Made by a program: the position numbers and the translations under genes. Under the pieces are notes generated by a model. It did no database searches. It saw only the letters and a program-made list of their open reading frames with translations, and was not told the DNA's origin. Positions 7,738 to 15,842 of a stretch of DNA of 64,000 nucleotides are shown here, piece by piece; position 1 is the first letter of the stretch, and each line of letters starts with the position of its first letter. The DNA comes from Fidelibacterota bacterium (GTDB lineage Bacteria; Fidelibacterota; SORT01), in assembly GCA_022571215.1 (NCBI GenBank), contig JACZYG010000007.1, positions 1-64,000 of the forward strand. The letters are read 5' to 3'.

Positions 7738-9300
7738 ATGATACGTGGCACTATATTATGGGCGGATGATGAGATCGATTTACTTCAACCGCATCTTATG
7801 TACCTTGAAGAACGAGGTTACAAAGTAACCGGAGTTACTAACGGAGATGACGCGATTTCGCATGTCAGAGAGGAAGATTTCGATCTGGTGCTTCTTGATC
7901 AAATGATGAGCGGTCGGGACGGACTATCAACTTTAGAAGAATTGAAGAAAATATCTCCCGGGCTGCCGGTAATAATGATCACAAAACATGAAGAAGAAAG
8001 TTTGATGGAAGAGGCGATTGCAGGCAAGATAACCGATTATCTTACAAAGCCGGTAAACCCGAGTCAAATATTATCGGCCTGCAAAAAAGTATTAGAGAAA
8101 AAACAAATATTTTCGGACAAGATGTCCAGAGAGCATGTAAGCGAGTTCAATAAAATCAGCGAGCTGCTCGATGTCGAGCCTTCGGTAAACGACTGGATAG
8201 ACATTCATACGAAACTTTCAGAAATGGAAGTGGAATTGGATTCAAATAAGGATTCCGGTCTCGAAATGATGTTATCGGAACAACGGAAAGCGTGTAATAC
8301 TCAATTTGGTAAGTTTGTTACCCGTAATTATGCTTCGTGGGTGACCGATGGGAGGAACGAGAGTCCTACACTTTCAACAGATATCTTCTCAAGATTCGTA
8401 TATCCGTTGTTGAAAGAAGAAACTGAAGTCGTGTTTATAGTAGTAGATTGTATGAGATTGGACCAATGGTATTCCATTGAGGAAGGTCTATACGATTATT
8501 TTAACATAACACGAAATTATGCCTATTCAATACTTCCGACAGCTACGCCGTTTTCTCGAAATGCGATATTCAGCGGATTATTCCCAAGGGAGTTATCAAA
8601 AGCGTATCCGGATATATGGCAAAAAGCCTGGGAAGATGAAAAATCAATGAATCGTCACGAAGAAATCTACCTCAATAATCAATTGGATCGGTTAAAAATC
8701 GAGCTAAAGCCTGCCGCAAAATATTCAAAAATTCTCAATATTGATGAAGGCAAAAAAATAGAGAAGCAAATTCCTACGTACGTAAATGTTCCGTTGATAA
8801 CTCTTGTAGTAAACTTTGTCGATATTCTTACGCACACAAGATCCGAATCAAATGTGTTGAAGGAGATAGCCCCTGATGAATCAGGATTCAGGAATCTAAC
8901 CCGCTCGTGGTTTGAAAATTCGTGGCTTTACAGGGTTTTGATACAATTATCAGAAATGGGGAAAACAATTATCCTAACTACCGATCACGGAAGTATAAGA
9001 GTTACAAAGGGTACTCAGGTTTTGGGCGACAGGGAAACATCCACCGGATTAAGGTATAAATACGGCAGGAGTTTGAAATGCGACGATAAGGACGCGTTCT
9101 TATTGAAAAACCCCGAAGAGTGGAATTTGCCATCCTTTGCGATTAATACGAATTTTATTTTTGCTAAAACCGAGCATTTCTTTTTATATCCGACTAATTA
9201 CAATAAATATCTGAACATTTATAAAGACTCGTTTCAGCATGGCGGTATATCGTTGGAGGAGATGATTCTACCCGTCTTGACCCTGAAGGCGAAGCGCTAA
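7738..9300 (+). CDS. porX: PorX-like response regulator with PglZ phosphodiesterase domain
   Basis: Residues 1-120 form a receiver domain with the acidic pocket DDE at 10-12, phospho-acceptor D54 (LVLLDQMM), T81 region (MITKHE) and K104 (YLTKPV). Residues ~200-520 form a PglZ domain of the alkaline phosphatase superfamily, with metal ligand D237 (VVDCMRLDQW), a T-x-P motif around T270 (TATPFSRN) and TTDHGSIRV. This architecture is that of PorX, the type IX secretion regulator of Bacteroidota, which cleaves oligonucleotides and works with the kinase PorY. The ATG has a strong AAAAGGAG site. tsaE follows with a 1-base overlap, as I recall from flavobacterial genomes. No BREX/Pgl genes are nearby, so a phage-defence PglZ is unlikely. 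Confidence 0.9.
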   Translation: MIRGTILWADDEIDLLQPHLMYLEERGYKVTGVTNGDDAISHVREEDFDLVLLDQMMSGRDGLSTLEELKKISPGLPVIMITKHEEESLMEEAIAGKITDYLTKPVNPSQILSACKKVLEKKQIFSDKMSREHVSEFNKISELLDVEPSVNDWIDIHTKLSEMEVELDSNKDSGLEMMLSEQRKACNTQFGKFVTRNYASWVTDGRNESPTLSTDIFSRFVYPLLKEETEVVFIVVDCMRLDQWYSIEEGLYDYFNITRNYAYSILPTATPFSRNAIFSGLFPRELSKAYPDIWQKAWEDEKSMNRHEEIYLNNQLDRLKIELKPAAKYSKILNIDEGKKIEKQIPTYVNVPLITLVVNFVDILTHTRSESNVLKEIAPDESGFRNLTRSWFENSWLYRVLIQLSEMGKTIILTTDHGSIRVTKGTQVLGDRETSTGLRYKYGRSLKCDDKDAFLLKNPEEWNLPSFAINTNFIFAKTEHFFLYPTNYNKYLNIYKDSFQHGGISLEEMILPVLTLKAKR

Positions 9301-9758
9301 TGTCCATTTCCCATCCCGCTATCAGAGAGGCGAAGTTTGCCACCTTAAGCCCTGAAGAGACATTTAACGAAGGAAAAAAATTTGCTTCTCGGCTTAACGG
9401 GGGTGAGGTGATCGCGCTTGTGGGAGAGTTAGGCGCGGGAAAAACTGTTTTTACAAAGGGGTTGTGTGAAGGGCTTAATGTTAAAAATCCAGTTATAAGT
9501 CCAACATTCACAATTGTAAATGAGTACGATGCTGACCTTAAAATATATCATTTTGACGCATACAGACTCTCGGGATCAGAAGAAGCGGCTGCAATCGGAA
9601 TAGAGGATTACATGAAGGGAGACGCCGTATGTATTATCGAGTGGGCGGATAAAGTGAAAGAAGTAATTCCTGAAGAGGCAACTTGGATATATCTTTACCA
9701 TAATAAAGATAGTGGAACCGGTCGATTGCTAAAAATAGTTTTGTTTGGGGATAGGTAG
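9300..9758 (+). CDS. tsaE: tRNA threonylcarbamoyladenosine biosynthesis ATPase TsaE
   Basis: The 152-aa protein is a P-loop ATPase of the TsaE/YjeE family, with Walker A GELGAGKT at residues 42-49 and the conserved SPTFTIVNEY and HFDAYRL blocks. TsaE works with TsaB and TsaD to transfer threonylcarbamoyl-AMP onto A37 of ANN-decoding tRNAs. The length is standard. The start ATG overlaps the porX stop (TAATG). tsaB follows with a one-base gap, so the two are co-translated; tsaD and tsaC are not in this window. Confidence 0.95.
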   Translation: MSISHPAIREAKFATLSPEETFNEGKKFASRLNGGEVIALVGELGAGKTVFTKGLCEGLNVKNPVISPTFTIVNEYDADLKIYHFDAYRLSGSEEAAAIGIEDYMKGDAVCIIEWADKVKEVIPEEATWIYLYHNKDSGTGRLLKIVLFGDR

Positions 9759-9759
9759 A

Positions 9760-10443
9760 GTGAAACTGCTGGCAATTGAAACTTCGACCTCGATTTGCAG
9801 TGTAGCTTTGATTCAGGATCGATTGATACTTGCTTCACAGGGAGAACGGGTGGAGTTTGGTCATTCGACACCGCTCGCTGAAATGACGAAAAAAGTGCTT
9901 GAAGACTCTGACATTGAAATTTCTCAACTCGATGCGCTTGGTGTATCGATCGGACCCGGCTCCTTGACGGGATTACGAATCGGATTGGCGTTTGCAAAGG
10001 GGATATGTTCAGCTGCAACGATACCGATTGTTGCGATACCGACACTTACCGGACTTGTTTATAATATTCTTGAGGAAGGAGTTTTAATAAGACCTATAGT
10101 TAGCGCTAAAAAAGGGCAATTCCATACAGCGCTTTATGAGCATAAATCAGAAACTTATTCAGAAATAGAGTCGCATGATATTATTTCATCGGATTTCTTG
10201 AATAAAGAAATATTCAGACGCACCATACTGATAGGCGAAGCGTTCACCGCCTCTGAATCTGATTCTATGTCGAAGATGTACGAGCTGGATGTAGATGATA
10301 ATTCTCCTATTGCGGAGGGGATAGCTCGATTAGGCGAAAAGATGCTCTTAAAAGGTGAGACGTCGAACATTGCTGAATTAGAACCCGAATATAAGATGGA
10401 ATTTAATGCAAAAATATGGAACCGGGAAAAGACATCAGCATAA
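9760..10443 (+). CDS. tsaB: tRNA threonylcarbamoyladenosine biosynthesis protein TsaB
   Basis: The protein has the ASKHA fold N-terminus LLAIETSTSICSVAL and the SIGPGSLTGLRIGLAFAKG signature of TsaB (YeaZ). TsaB is the inactive paralogue and scaffold of TsaD in the t6A enzyme. The ORF track opens at TTG 9745, but the GTG at 9760 places the conserved LLAIETS strand three residues from the start, as in the family, and it starts one base after the tsaE stop. I use 9760, giving 227 aa. The next gene overlaps its 3' end by 28 bases. Confidence 0.92.
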   Translation: MKLLAIETSTSICSVALIQDRLILASQGERVEFGHSTPLAEMTKKVLEDSDIEISQLDALGVSIGPGSLTGLRIGLAFAKGICSAATIPIVAIPTLTGLVYNILEEGVLIRPIVSAKKGQFHTALYEHKSETYSEIESHDIISSDFLNKEIFRRTILIGEAFTASESDSMSKMYELDVDDNSPIAEGIARLGEKMLLKGETSNIAELEPEYKMEFNAKIWNREKTSA

Positions 10444-10874
10444 GACCAATGAACTTGGAAGATATAAATTGGGTATTGGAAACCGAAAAAATATGTTTCC
10501 CTGATCCATGGACCGGAGAACATTTTAAATCGGAGATAGTTCATAACAACTTTTCTGAGCCTATTATTGCAACCCTCGATAATGAGAAAGCGGGTTATGC
10601 CGTCACATGGTTTATCGCTGATGAACTCCAGATAACCAATATAGCCGTACATCCGAAATTCAGAAGAATGAAAATAGGCTCGTCAATGATCTCACACATT
10701 TTAGGTGAAGGTAAGAAAAAAACGATTAAATTTGGTTATTTGGAAGTTGATAATAACAATTACGGGGCAATAGGATTATATAGGGAATTTGGATTCAGGG
10801 AAATAGGGATGAGAAAGAATTATTATAGGGAAAATTCCGGTGATGCCGTCATCATGATGAAGGAACTCGATTGA
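10416..10874 (+). CDS. rimI: Ribosomal protein S18 alanine N-acetyltransferase-like GNAT enzyme
   Basis: This 152-aa GNAT protein has the acetyl-CoA loop IAVHPKFRRMKIGSSMI and the C-terminal LEVDNNNYGAIGLYREFGF, which match RimI, the enzyme that acetylates the N-terminus of ribosomal protein S18. rimI commonly sits beside tsaB, which supports the call over a generic GNAT. The ATG at 10416 lies within the 3' end of tsaB. Its stop overlaps the TTG start of accD (TTGA). Confidence 0.88.
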   Translation: MEPGKDISIRPMNLEDINWVLETEKICFPDPWTGEHFKSEIVHNNFSEPIIATLDNEKAGYAVTWFIADELQITNIAVHPKFRRMKIGSSMISHILGEGKKKTIKFGYLEVDNNNYGAIGLYREFGFREIGMRKNYYRENSGDAVIMMKELD

Positions 10875-11713
10875 ACTGGTTTAAAAGGGTACAAAAAGGT
10901 TTACGGACATCTCAGAAAAGGGAGATGCCTGACAATCTTTGGATAAAATGTAAAGGGTGCGGAGAGATTCTGTTCAGGAAGGAGCTTGAAAAGGCTCTTC
11001 ATGTCTGCCCGAAATGCGGGTATCATTTTCGCATGGGAAGTAACTTATACATACCTATCTTGGCGGATGAAAACAGCTACCGGGAGATATCGCCGAATTT
11101 AAGGTCTGTTGATCCTTTAGGGTTCAAGACATCCAAAAAATATTCTGATCAACTAAAGGAAGCAAAAAAACGTACAGGTCTCCAGGATGCTTGTAGAATC
11201 GGAGAGGCGACCATAAACGGATATCCGGTAGTATTGGGAGCAATGGATTTTGGATTTATAGGAGGCAGTATGGGTTCTGTGGTGGGAGAGAAAGTATCGA
11301 GAGGCATTGATATTGCTCGTGAAAATAATTGTCCTCTTATTATTGTAACCAGCTCGGGTGGAGCAAGAATGCAGGAGGGAATTCTATCGCTTATGCAAAT
11401 GGCGAAAACAAGCGCCAAACTGAGTCTGATCTCCGAAAAGGGACCTTTGTTCATCTCCATTCTGACCGATCCTACTACCGGAGGCGTAACCGCAAGTTTT
11501 GGTATGCTTGGGGATATTATCATTGCCGAACCGGGAGCGCTTGTCGGATTTGCCGGTCCGAGAGTCATCAAGCAAACTATCGGGCAGGACCTTCCCGAAG
11601 GTTTTCAACGCGCCGAATTTCTGATGGAAAAAGGATTTGTGGATATGATTGTCGAGAGGAACAAGATGAAATCAAGAATTTCAAATATCATCAGGTTTTT
11701 TAACAATGACTAA
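10871..11713 (+). CDS. accD: Acetyl-CoA carboxylase carboxyltransferase subunit beta
   Basis: The 280-aa protein has the N-terminal zinc ribbon of AccD (CKGCGEILF...HVCPKCGYHF, a C4 site) followed by the carboxyltransferase crotonase-fold domain with FGFIGGSMGSVVGEK, SSGGARMQEG and GFAGPRVIKQT. It transfers the carboxyl group from biotin to acetyl-CoA to make malonyl-CoA for fatty acid synthesis. Its partner AccA is not in the window. The start is TTG at 10871, overlapping the rimI stop by 4 bases; no better start exists. Its own 3' end overlaps surE by 8 bases. Confidence 0.96.
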   Translation: MNWFKRVQKGLRTSQKREMPDNLWIKCKGCGEILFRKELEKALHVCPKCGYHFRMGSNLYIPILADENSYREISPNLRSVDPLGFKTSKKYSDQLKEAKKRTGLQDACRIGEATINGYPVVLGAMDFGFIGGSMGSVVGEKVSRGIDIARENNCPLIIVTSSGGARMQEGILSLMQMAKTSAKLSLISEKGPLFISILTDPTTGGVTASFGMLGDIIIAEPGALVGFAGPRVIKQTIGQDLPEGFQRAEFLMEKGFVDMIVERNKMKSRISNIIRFFNND

Positions 11714-12467
11714 AATTCTCCTCACTAATGACGATGGCATTAATGCTCCGGGTATATTTGCCCTATACGAAAGTATTAAGTCATTGGGAGAAGTGGATGT
11801 GATTGCCCCTGCCACGGAGATGAGCGCGGTGGGGCATGCAATTACCCTTTCAGATCCTCTCAGAGTTGAAAAAGTTAACAAGCGTGACGAATTTTTCGGT
11901 TATGCGGTAAGCGGTACACCGGCTGATTGCGTAAAGATAGCAGTTTGGGCGCTGCTTGACGAAAAGCCTGATATTGTTATATCGGGCATTAATTTGGGTA
12001 ATAACACCGGCATAAGCATAATCTATTCCGGGACGGTAAGCGCGGCGACTGAGGGTACTATTTTAGAGATTCCGTCAATAGCTATCTCCCTCGCGGCATA
12101 CAAAAATCCTGATTTCGCTTTTGCGGCAAAGTTTGCGAAGAAATTGATCACCATAATTCTTGAGAAAGGATTACCTGTCGGCACTCTCTTAAATGTAAAC
12201 GTGCCGAATGTTCCTGAAGAAGAAATTGAAGGGGTAATGATCACACGACAGGGCAAAGCGGTATACGAAGAATTCTTTGATAAAAGAACCGATCCTTGGG
12301 GACGTTCGTATTATTGGATGGCTGGAGAAAAAGTAAAGATGAAGCAGGACGAATCGGTAGATGACAGCGCTATCTTCAACAATATGGTATCCGTGACTCC
12401 TATCCAGTTTGACCTTACGGATTATGCTAATATGGAGCTGATAAAGAGTTGGAACCTCACCAAGTGA
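11706..12467 (+). CDS. surE: 5'/3'-nucleotidase SurE
   Basis: This 253-aa protein carries the SurE signature at its start, LLTNDDGINAPG, with the two metal-binding aspartates, followed by SGTPADCVK and INLGNNTGISIIYSGTVSAATEG, which complete the active site. SurE removes phosphate from nucleoside monophosphates and is linked to stationary-phase survival. The length is normal. It overlaps accD upstream, and its TGA overlaps the GTG start of guaA (GTGA), so translation is probably coupled. Confidence 0.95.
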   Translation: MTKILLTNDDGINAPGIFALYESIKSLGEVDVIAPATEMSAVGHAITLSDPLRVEKVNKRDEFFGYAVSGTPADCVKIAVWALLDEKPDIVISGINLGNNTGISIIYSGTVSAATEGTILEIPSIAISLAAYKNPDFAFAAKFAKKLITIILEKGLPVGTLLNVNVPNVPEEEIEGVMITRQGKAVYEEFFDKRTDPWGRSYYWMAGEKVKMKQDESVDDSAIFNNMVSVTPIQFDLTDYANMELIKSWNLTK

Positions 12468-14005
12468 AAGTCCTCGACAAAGTAGTAGTTTTAGATTTTG
12501 GCTCGCAATTCACCCAACTGATAGCACGCCGTGTAAGAGAATGTAATATTTATTCAGAGATATTGCCTTTTGATACACCGATCGAAGAAATTAAGAAGTT
12601 AAATCCCAAGGCGCTTATACTTTCCGGCGGTCCTTCAAGCGTTTATGACGATGAAGCTCCGATAGCCTCTGAAGATATAATTGAACTGGGCATACCTATT
12701 CTCGGGATATGTTACGGGATGCAGTTAATAGGACACTATTTTGGCGCAAAAATCAAAGCTGCTTCCAAGAGGGAATATGGACGTGCAGAGTTAACCATCG
12801 TTGGGGAGGACGCTCTTTTTGACGGTTTCAACGGTAAATCCACCGTGTGGATGAGCCACGCGGATAAAATTGAAGAGCTTCCGCAAGGCTTTAAAAAACT
12901 CGGGTACTCCGACAATTCAGAATTCGCCGCGATTAGACATATCGAAAAGAGTATCTATGGTCTTCAATTTCATCCCGAGGTAGCGCATACGGAAAATGGC
13001 TCGCTGATAATCGAGAATTTCGTACGAAAAGTATCTGAAATCAGTGGAGATTGGACCACTCAAGTTTTTATCGAAGAGGCAATAGATGATATCAGAAATC
13101 GGGTTGGTGATGAAAAAGTACTTTGCGCGGTAAGCGGAGGTGTGGATTCAACCGTAATGGCAGTTCTCTTGAACAGAGCGCTCGGTAAAAATGTAACTTG
13201 CGTTTTTATTGATACAGGATTACTCAGGTTGAATGAAGCCGAGCAGACAATGAAGATGTTTTCAGGAATAGACGGTATGAATGTTCAACTTTTTGACAGG
13301 AAGGAAAATTTTTATTCGGCTTTAGCCGGTATAAGCGACCCGGAGGTTAAGCGGAAGGCGATTGGGAAGACTTTCATAGATGTGTTTAGTGAGATTGCGG
13401 ACAAATTTGATGAGCATAAATATTTAGCGCAGGGGACTTTATATCCCGATGTTATAGAAAGTAGACCGGTCAAAGGTCCGTCAGAGACAATAAAGTCTCA
13501 CCATAATGTCGGAGGATTGCCTAAAGAGATGAATTTCGAGTTGATTGAGCCGTTTCGGGAACTGTTCAAGGATGAGGTCCGAATAGTTGGAAGAGAATTC
13601 GGACTTTCCGAGGAGGTAATCGGCAGACATCCGTTCCCGGGTCCGGGTCTGGCTATTAGATGTCCGGGAGAAGTAACAGAAAAAAACTTGAAACTTCTTC
13701 AGTTAGCAGATGATATATTCATCAGCGAGCTCCATAAATCAGGATACTATGACAAAGTATGGCAGGCATTTGCCGTGTTATTACCTGTTAAAAGTGTGGG
13801 AGTAATGGGAGATAAAAGAACGTATTCGAAGGTAATATCTCTAAGAACCGTGACAAGCGTTGACGGCATGACAGCCGATTGGGGACATCTGCCGCATGAA
13901 TTATTAGGTAAAATATCGGATAGGATAATCAATGAAGTGGAGGGCGTTAACCGTGTGTTATATGATATTAGCTCCAAACCTCCAGCTACAATCGAATGGG
14001 AGTGA
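12464..14005 (+). CDS. guaA: GMP synthase (glutamine-hydrolysing)
   Basis: The N-terminal class I amidotransferase domain has the nucleophile motif GICYGMQL and the FHPEVAH histidine. The central ATP pyrophosphatase domain has the PP-loop AVSGGVDSTV, and the C-terminal dimerisation domain ends in PPATIEWE, the canonical GuaA terminus. The enzyme aminates XMP to GMP. The ORF track starts at TTG 12449, but the GTG at 12464 forms a GTGA overlap with the surE stop and leaves the expected short lead before VVLDFGSQFTQ, so I chose it (513 aa). Confidence 0.96.
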   Translation: MKVLDKVVVLDFGSQFTQLIARRVRECNIYSEILPFDTPIEEIKKLNPKALILSGGPSSVYDDEAPIASEDIIELGIPILGICYGMQLIGHYFGAKIKAASKREYGRAELTIVGEDALFDGFNGKSTVWMSHADKIEELPQGFKKLGYSDNSEFAAIRHIEKSIYGLQFHPEVAHTENGSLIIENFVRKVSEISGDWTTQVFIEEAIDDIRNRVGDEKVLCAVSGGVDSTVMAVLLNRALGKNVTCVFIDTGLLRLNEAEQTMKMFSGIDGMNVQLFDRKENFYSALAGISDPEVKRKAIGKTFIDVFSEIADKFDEHKYLAQGTLYPDVIESRPVKGPSETIKSHHNVGGLPKEMNFELIEPFRELFKDEVRIVGREFGLSEEVIGRHPFPGPGLAIRCPGEVTEKNLKLLQLADDIFISELHKSGYYDKVWQAFAVLLPVKSVGVMGDKRTYSKVISLRTVTSVDGMTADWGHLPHELLGKISDRIINEVEGVNRVLYDISSKPPATIEWE

Positions 14006-14015
14006 TTAACTGATT

Positions 14016-15842
14016 ATGTGCGGTATCGTAGGATATGTTGGAAAGAAAAACGGTGTGCCGATGGTGATGAACGGTTTAAGACGACTGGAATATAGGGGGT
14101 ATGATTCGGCGGGCATATCTGTTCAGATTGACGGTAAGTTGGAAGTGACCAAGCAGAAGGGGAAGATAGAGTTGCTCGATCGGGCGATTACGAAAAGCGG
14201 TATACGGGGAGAGGTCGTCATCGGGCATACAAGATGGGCGACTCATGGAGTCCCTAATAAAAAGAATGCTCATCCTCATCTGAGCTCTGACGGAAATATT
14301 GCATTGGTTCACAACGGAATAATTGAAAACTATAAATCGCTTAGAAAATATCTTCAAAAAGAAAATATTAAATTCAAAACAAAAACCGACTCTGAAGTTC
14401 TTGTAAATCTTATAGAGCACCTATACAGGGGGAATTTAGAGGAAGCGGTTGCCGAAGCAACTTCAAGGATCATCGGTTCGTATGCGATCGCCGTAATGGC
14501 CGGCAGCGAACCCGGGAAGATAGTGGCGACACGTTTTGGTCCGCCGTTAATCGCCGGATTGGCAGGCGATGAATTTTATATCGCTTCAGATGTGGCTGCT
14601 ATTTTAGAATTTACAAAAGACGTTATTTACATAGATGACGGAGAGTTGGCGATAGTTACGGGTGACGGCGTGAAAATAATTGACAGTAATAATCTTCCCG
14701 TAACTAAAGAGGTGAAAAAAATCTTATGGGATATCGGCAGTATAGAAAAGGGCGGTTATGAGCATTTCATGTTGAAGGAGATCAACGAACAGTGCGAAAC
14801 ATTGAGAGATGCCATGCGAGGCAGGCTTGATCCAAAAAACGGAACGGCAAAACTCGGTGGTCTACTCGATTATGTGCACACTATTGAATCCGCCTCGCAA
14901 TTCTATATAACAGCTTGCGGCACTTCTTACCACGCCGCCATGATAGGCGAAAGCGTGATTGAGAGTATGGCGGGGATACCTGTCGAAGTAGAATATGCGT
15001 CGGAATTCAGGTACAAAGACCCTATAATAGACCAAAATACCGTCGTTCTTGCCATAAGCCAGTCGGGGGAAACCGCTGATACTTTGGCAGCAATCAAAAT
15101 GGCAAAGAAGAAAGGCGCGACGGTTCTTGGAATATGTAATGTAGTAGGAAGTTCTATAGCAAGAGAAACGGATGGGGGAGTTTATATTCATGCGGGACCT
15201 GAGATCGGAGTTGCATCCACGAAGGCATTTACATCTCAGGTAACGGTTCTAATTCTTCTTGCGCAGCTGTTGGGACGACGAAAAAATCTTACTTTAGCAT
15301 CGGGTAAGAAATTTGTCAGCGATATGAGCAGATTACCCGATATCGTTCAGTCAGTCCTCGATTCTTCAGGACTGATAAAAAAAATAGCTGAAAAATTCAA
15401 ACATGCGGACAACTTTCTTTATCTTGGACGCGGATTTAATTATCCGGTCGCTCTTGAGGGGGCGTTAAAGCTTAAGGAAATATCGTACATACATGCTGAG
15501 GGATATCCGGCGGCGGAGATAAAACATGGTCCGATTGCGTTAATAGATGAGAAGATGCCGGTAGTCGTGATAGCGCCGCAAGATAAAACTTATGATAAAG
15601 TTATCAACAACATAGAACAGGTAAAAGCAAGGAATGGGTCAGTAATCGCGATTGCAACCGAAGGAGACAAAGAGATAGGGAAAATTGCGGATTGGGTAAT
15701 TCCAATCCCGAAAGTTGAAAGTCATTTCCTTCCTATCGTAGCGGTAATTCCCCTTCAACTGTTAGCGTATTATATTGCTATTCTAAGAGGCTGCAACGTG
15801 GATCAACCGAGAAATCTTGCAAAAAGCGTGACGGTGGAATGA
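14016..15842 (+). CDS. glmS: Glutamine--fructose-6-phosphate aminotransferase (isomerising)
   Basis: The 608-aa protein begins MCGIVGYVG, so the catalytic Cys2 of the Ntn amidotransferase domain is exposed after Met removal. Two SIS sugar-isomerase domains follow (TACGTSYHAA near residue 300 and LYLGRGFNYPVALEGALKLKE near 470), ending in NLAKSVTVE as in the family. It makes glucosamine-6-phosphate for peptidoglycan and lipid A. No glmS ribozyme-like space exists upstream, since guaA ends only 10 bases before. The stop overlaps the next gene by 4 bases. Confidence 0.97.
   Translation: MCGIVGYVGKKNGVPMVMNGLRRLEYRGYDSAGISVQIDGKLEVTKQKGKIELLDRAITKSGIRGEVVIGHTRWATHGVPNKKNAHPHLSSDGNIALVHNGIIENYKSLRKYLQKENIKFKTKTDSEVLVNLIEHLYRGNLEEAVAEATSRIIGSYAIAVMAGSEPGKIVATRFGPPLIAGLAGDEFYIASDVAAILEFTKDVIYIDDGELAIVTGDGVKIIDSNNLPVTKEVKKILWDIGSIEKGGYEHFMLKEINEQCETLRDAMRGRLDPKNGTAKLGGLLDYVHTIESASQFYITACGTSYHAAMIGESVIESMAGIPVEVEYASEFRYKDPIIDQNTVVLAISQSGETADTLAAIKMAKKKGATVLGICNVVGSSIARETDGGVYIHAGPEIGVASTKAFTSQVTVLILLAQLLGRRKNLTLASGKKFVSDMSRLPDIVQSVLDSSGLIKKIAEKFKHADNFLYLGRGFNYPVALEGALKLKEISYIHAEGYPAAEIKHGPIALIDEKMPVVVIAPQDKTYDKVINNIEQVKARNGSVIAIATEGDKEIGKIADWVIPIPKVESHFLPIVAVIPLQLLAYYIAILRGCNVDQPRNLAKSVTVE

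Noticed and set aside
7738-9300. PglZ domain read as a BREX or Pgl phage-defence component
   Set aside because: The N-terminal receiver domain and the housekeeping neighbours identify PorX; no brxC, pglX, brxL or methyltransferase genes of defence type are near.
13990-14016. glmS ribozyme upstream of glmS
   Set aside because: Only 10 bases separate guaA and glmS, so there is no room for the ribozyme.
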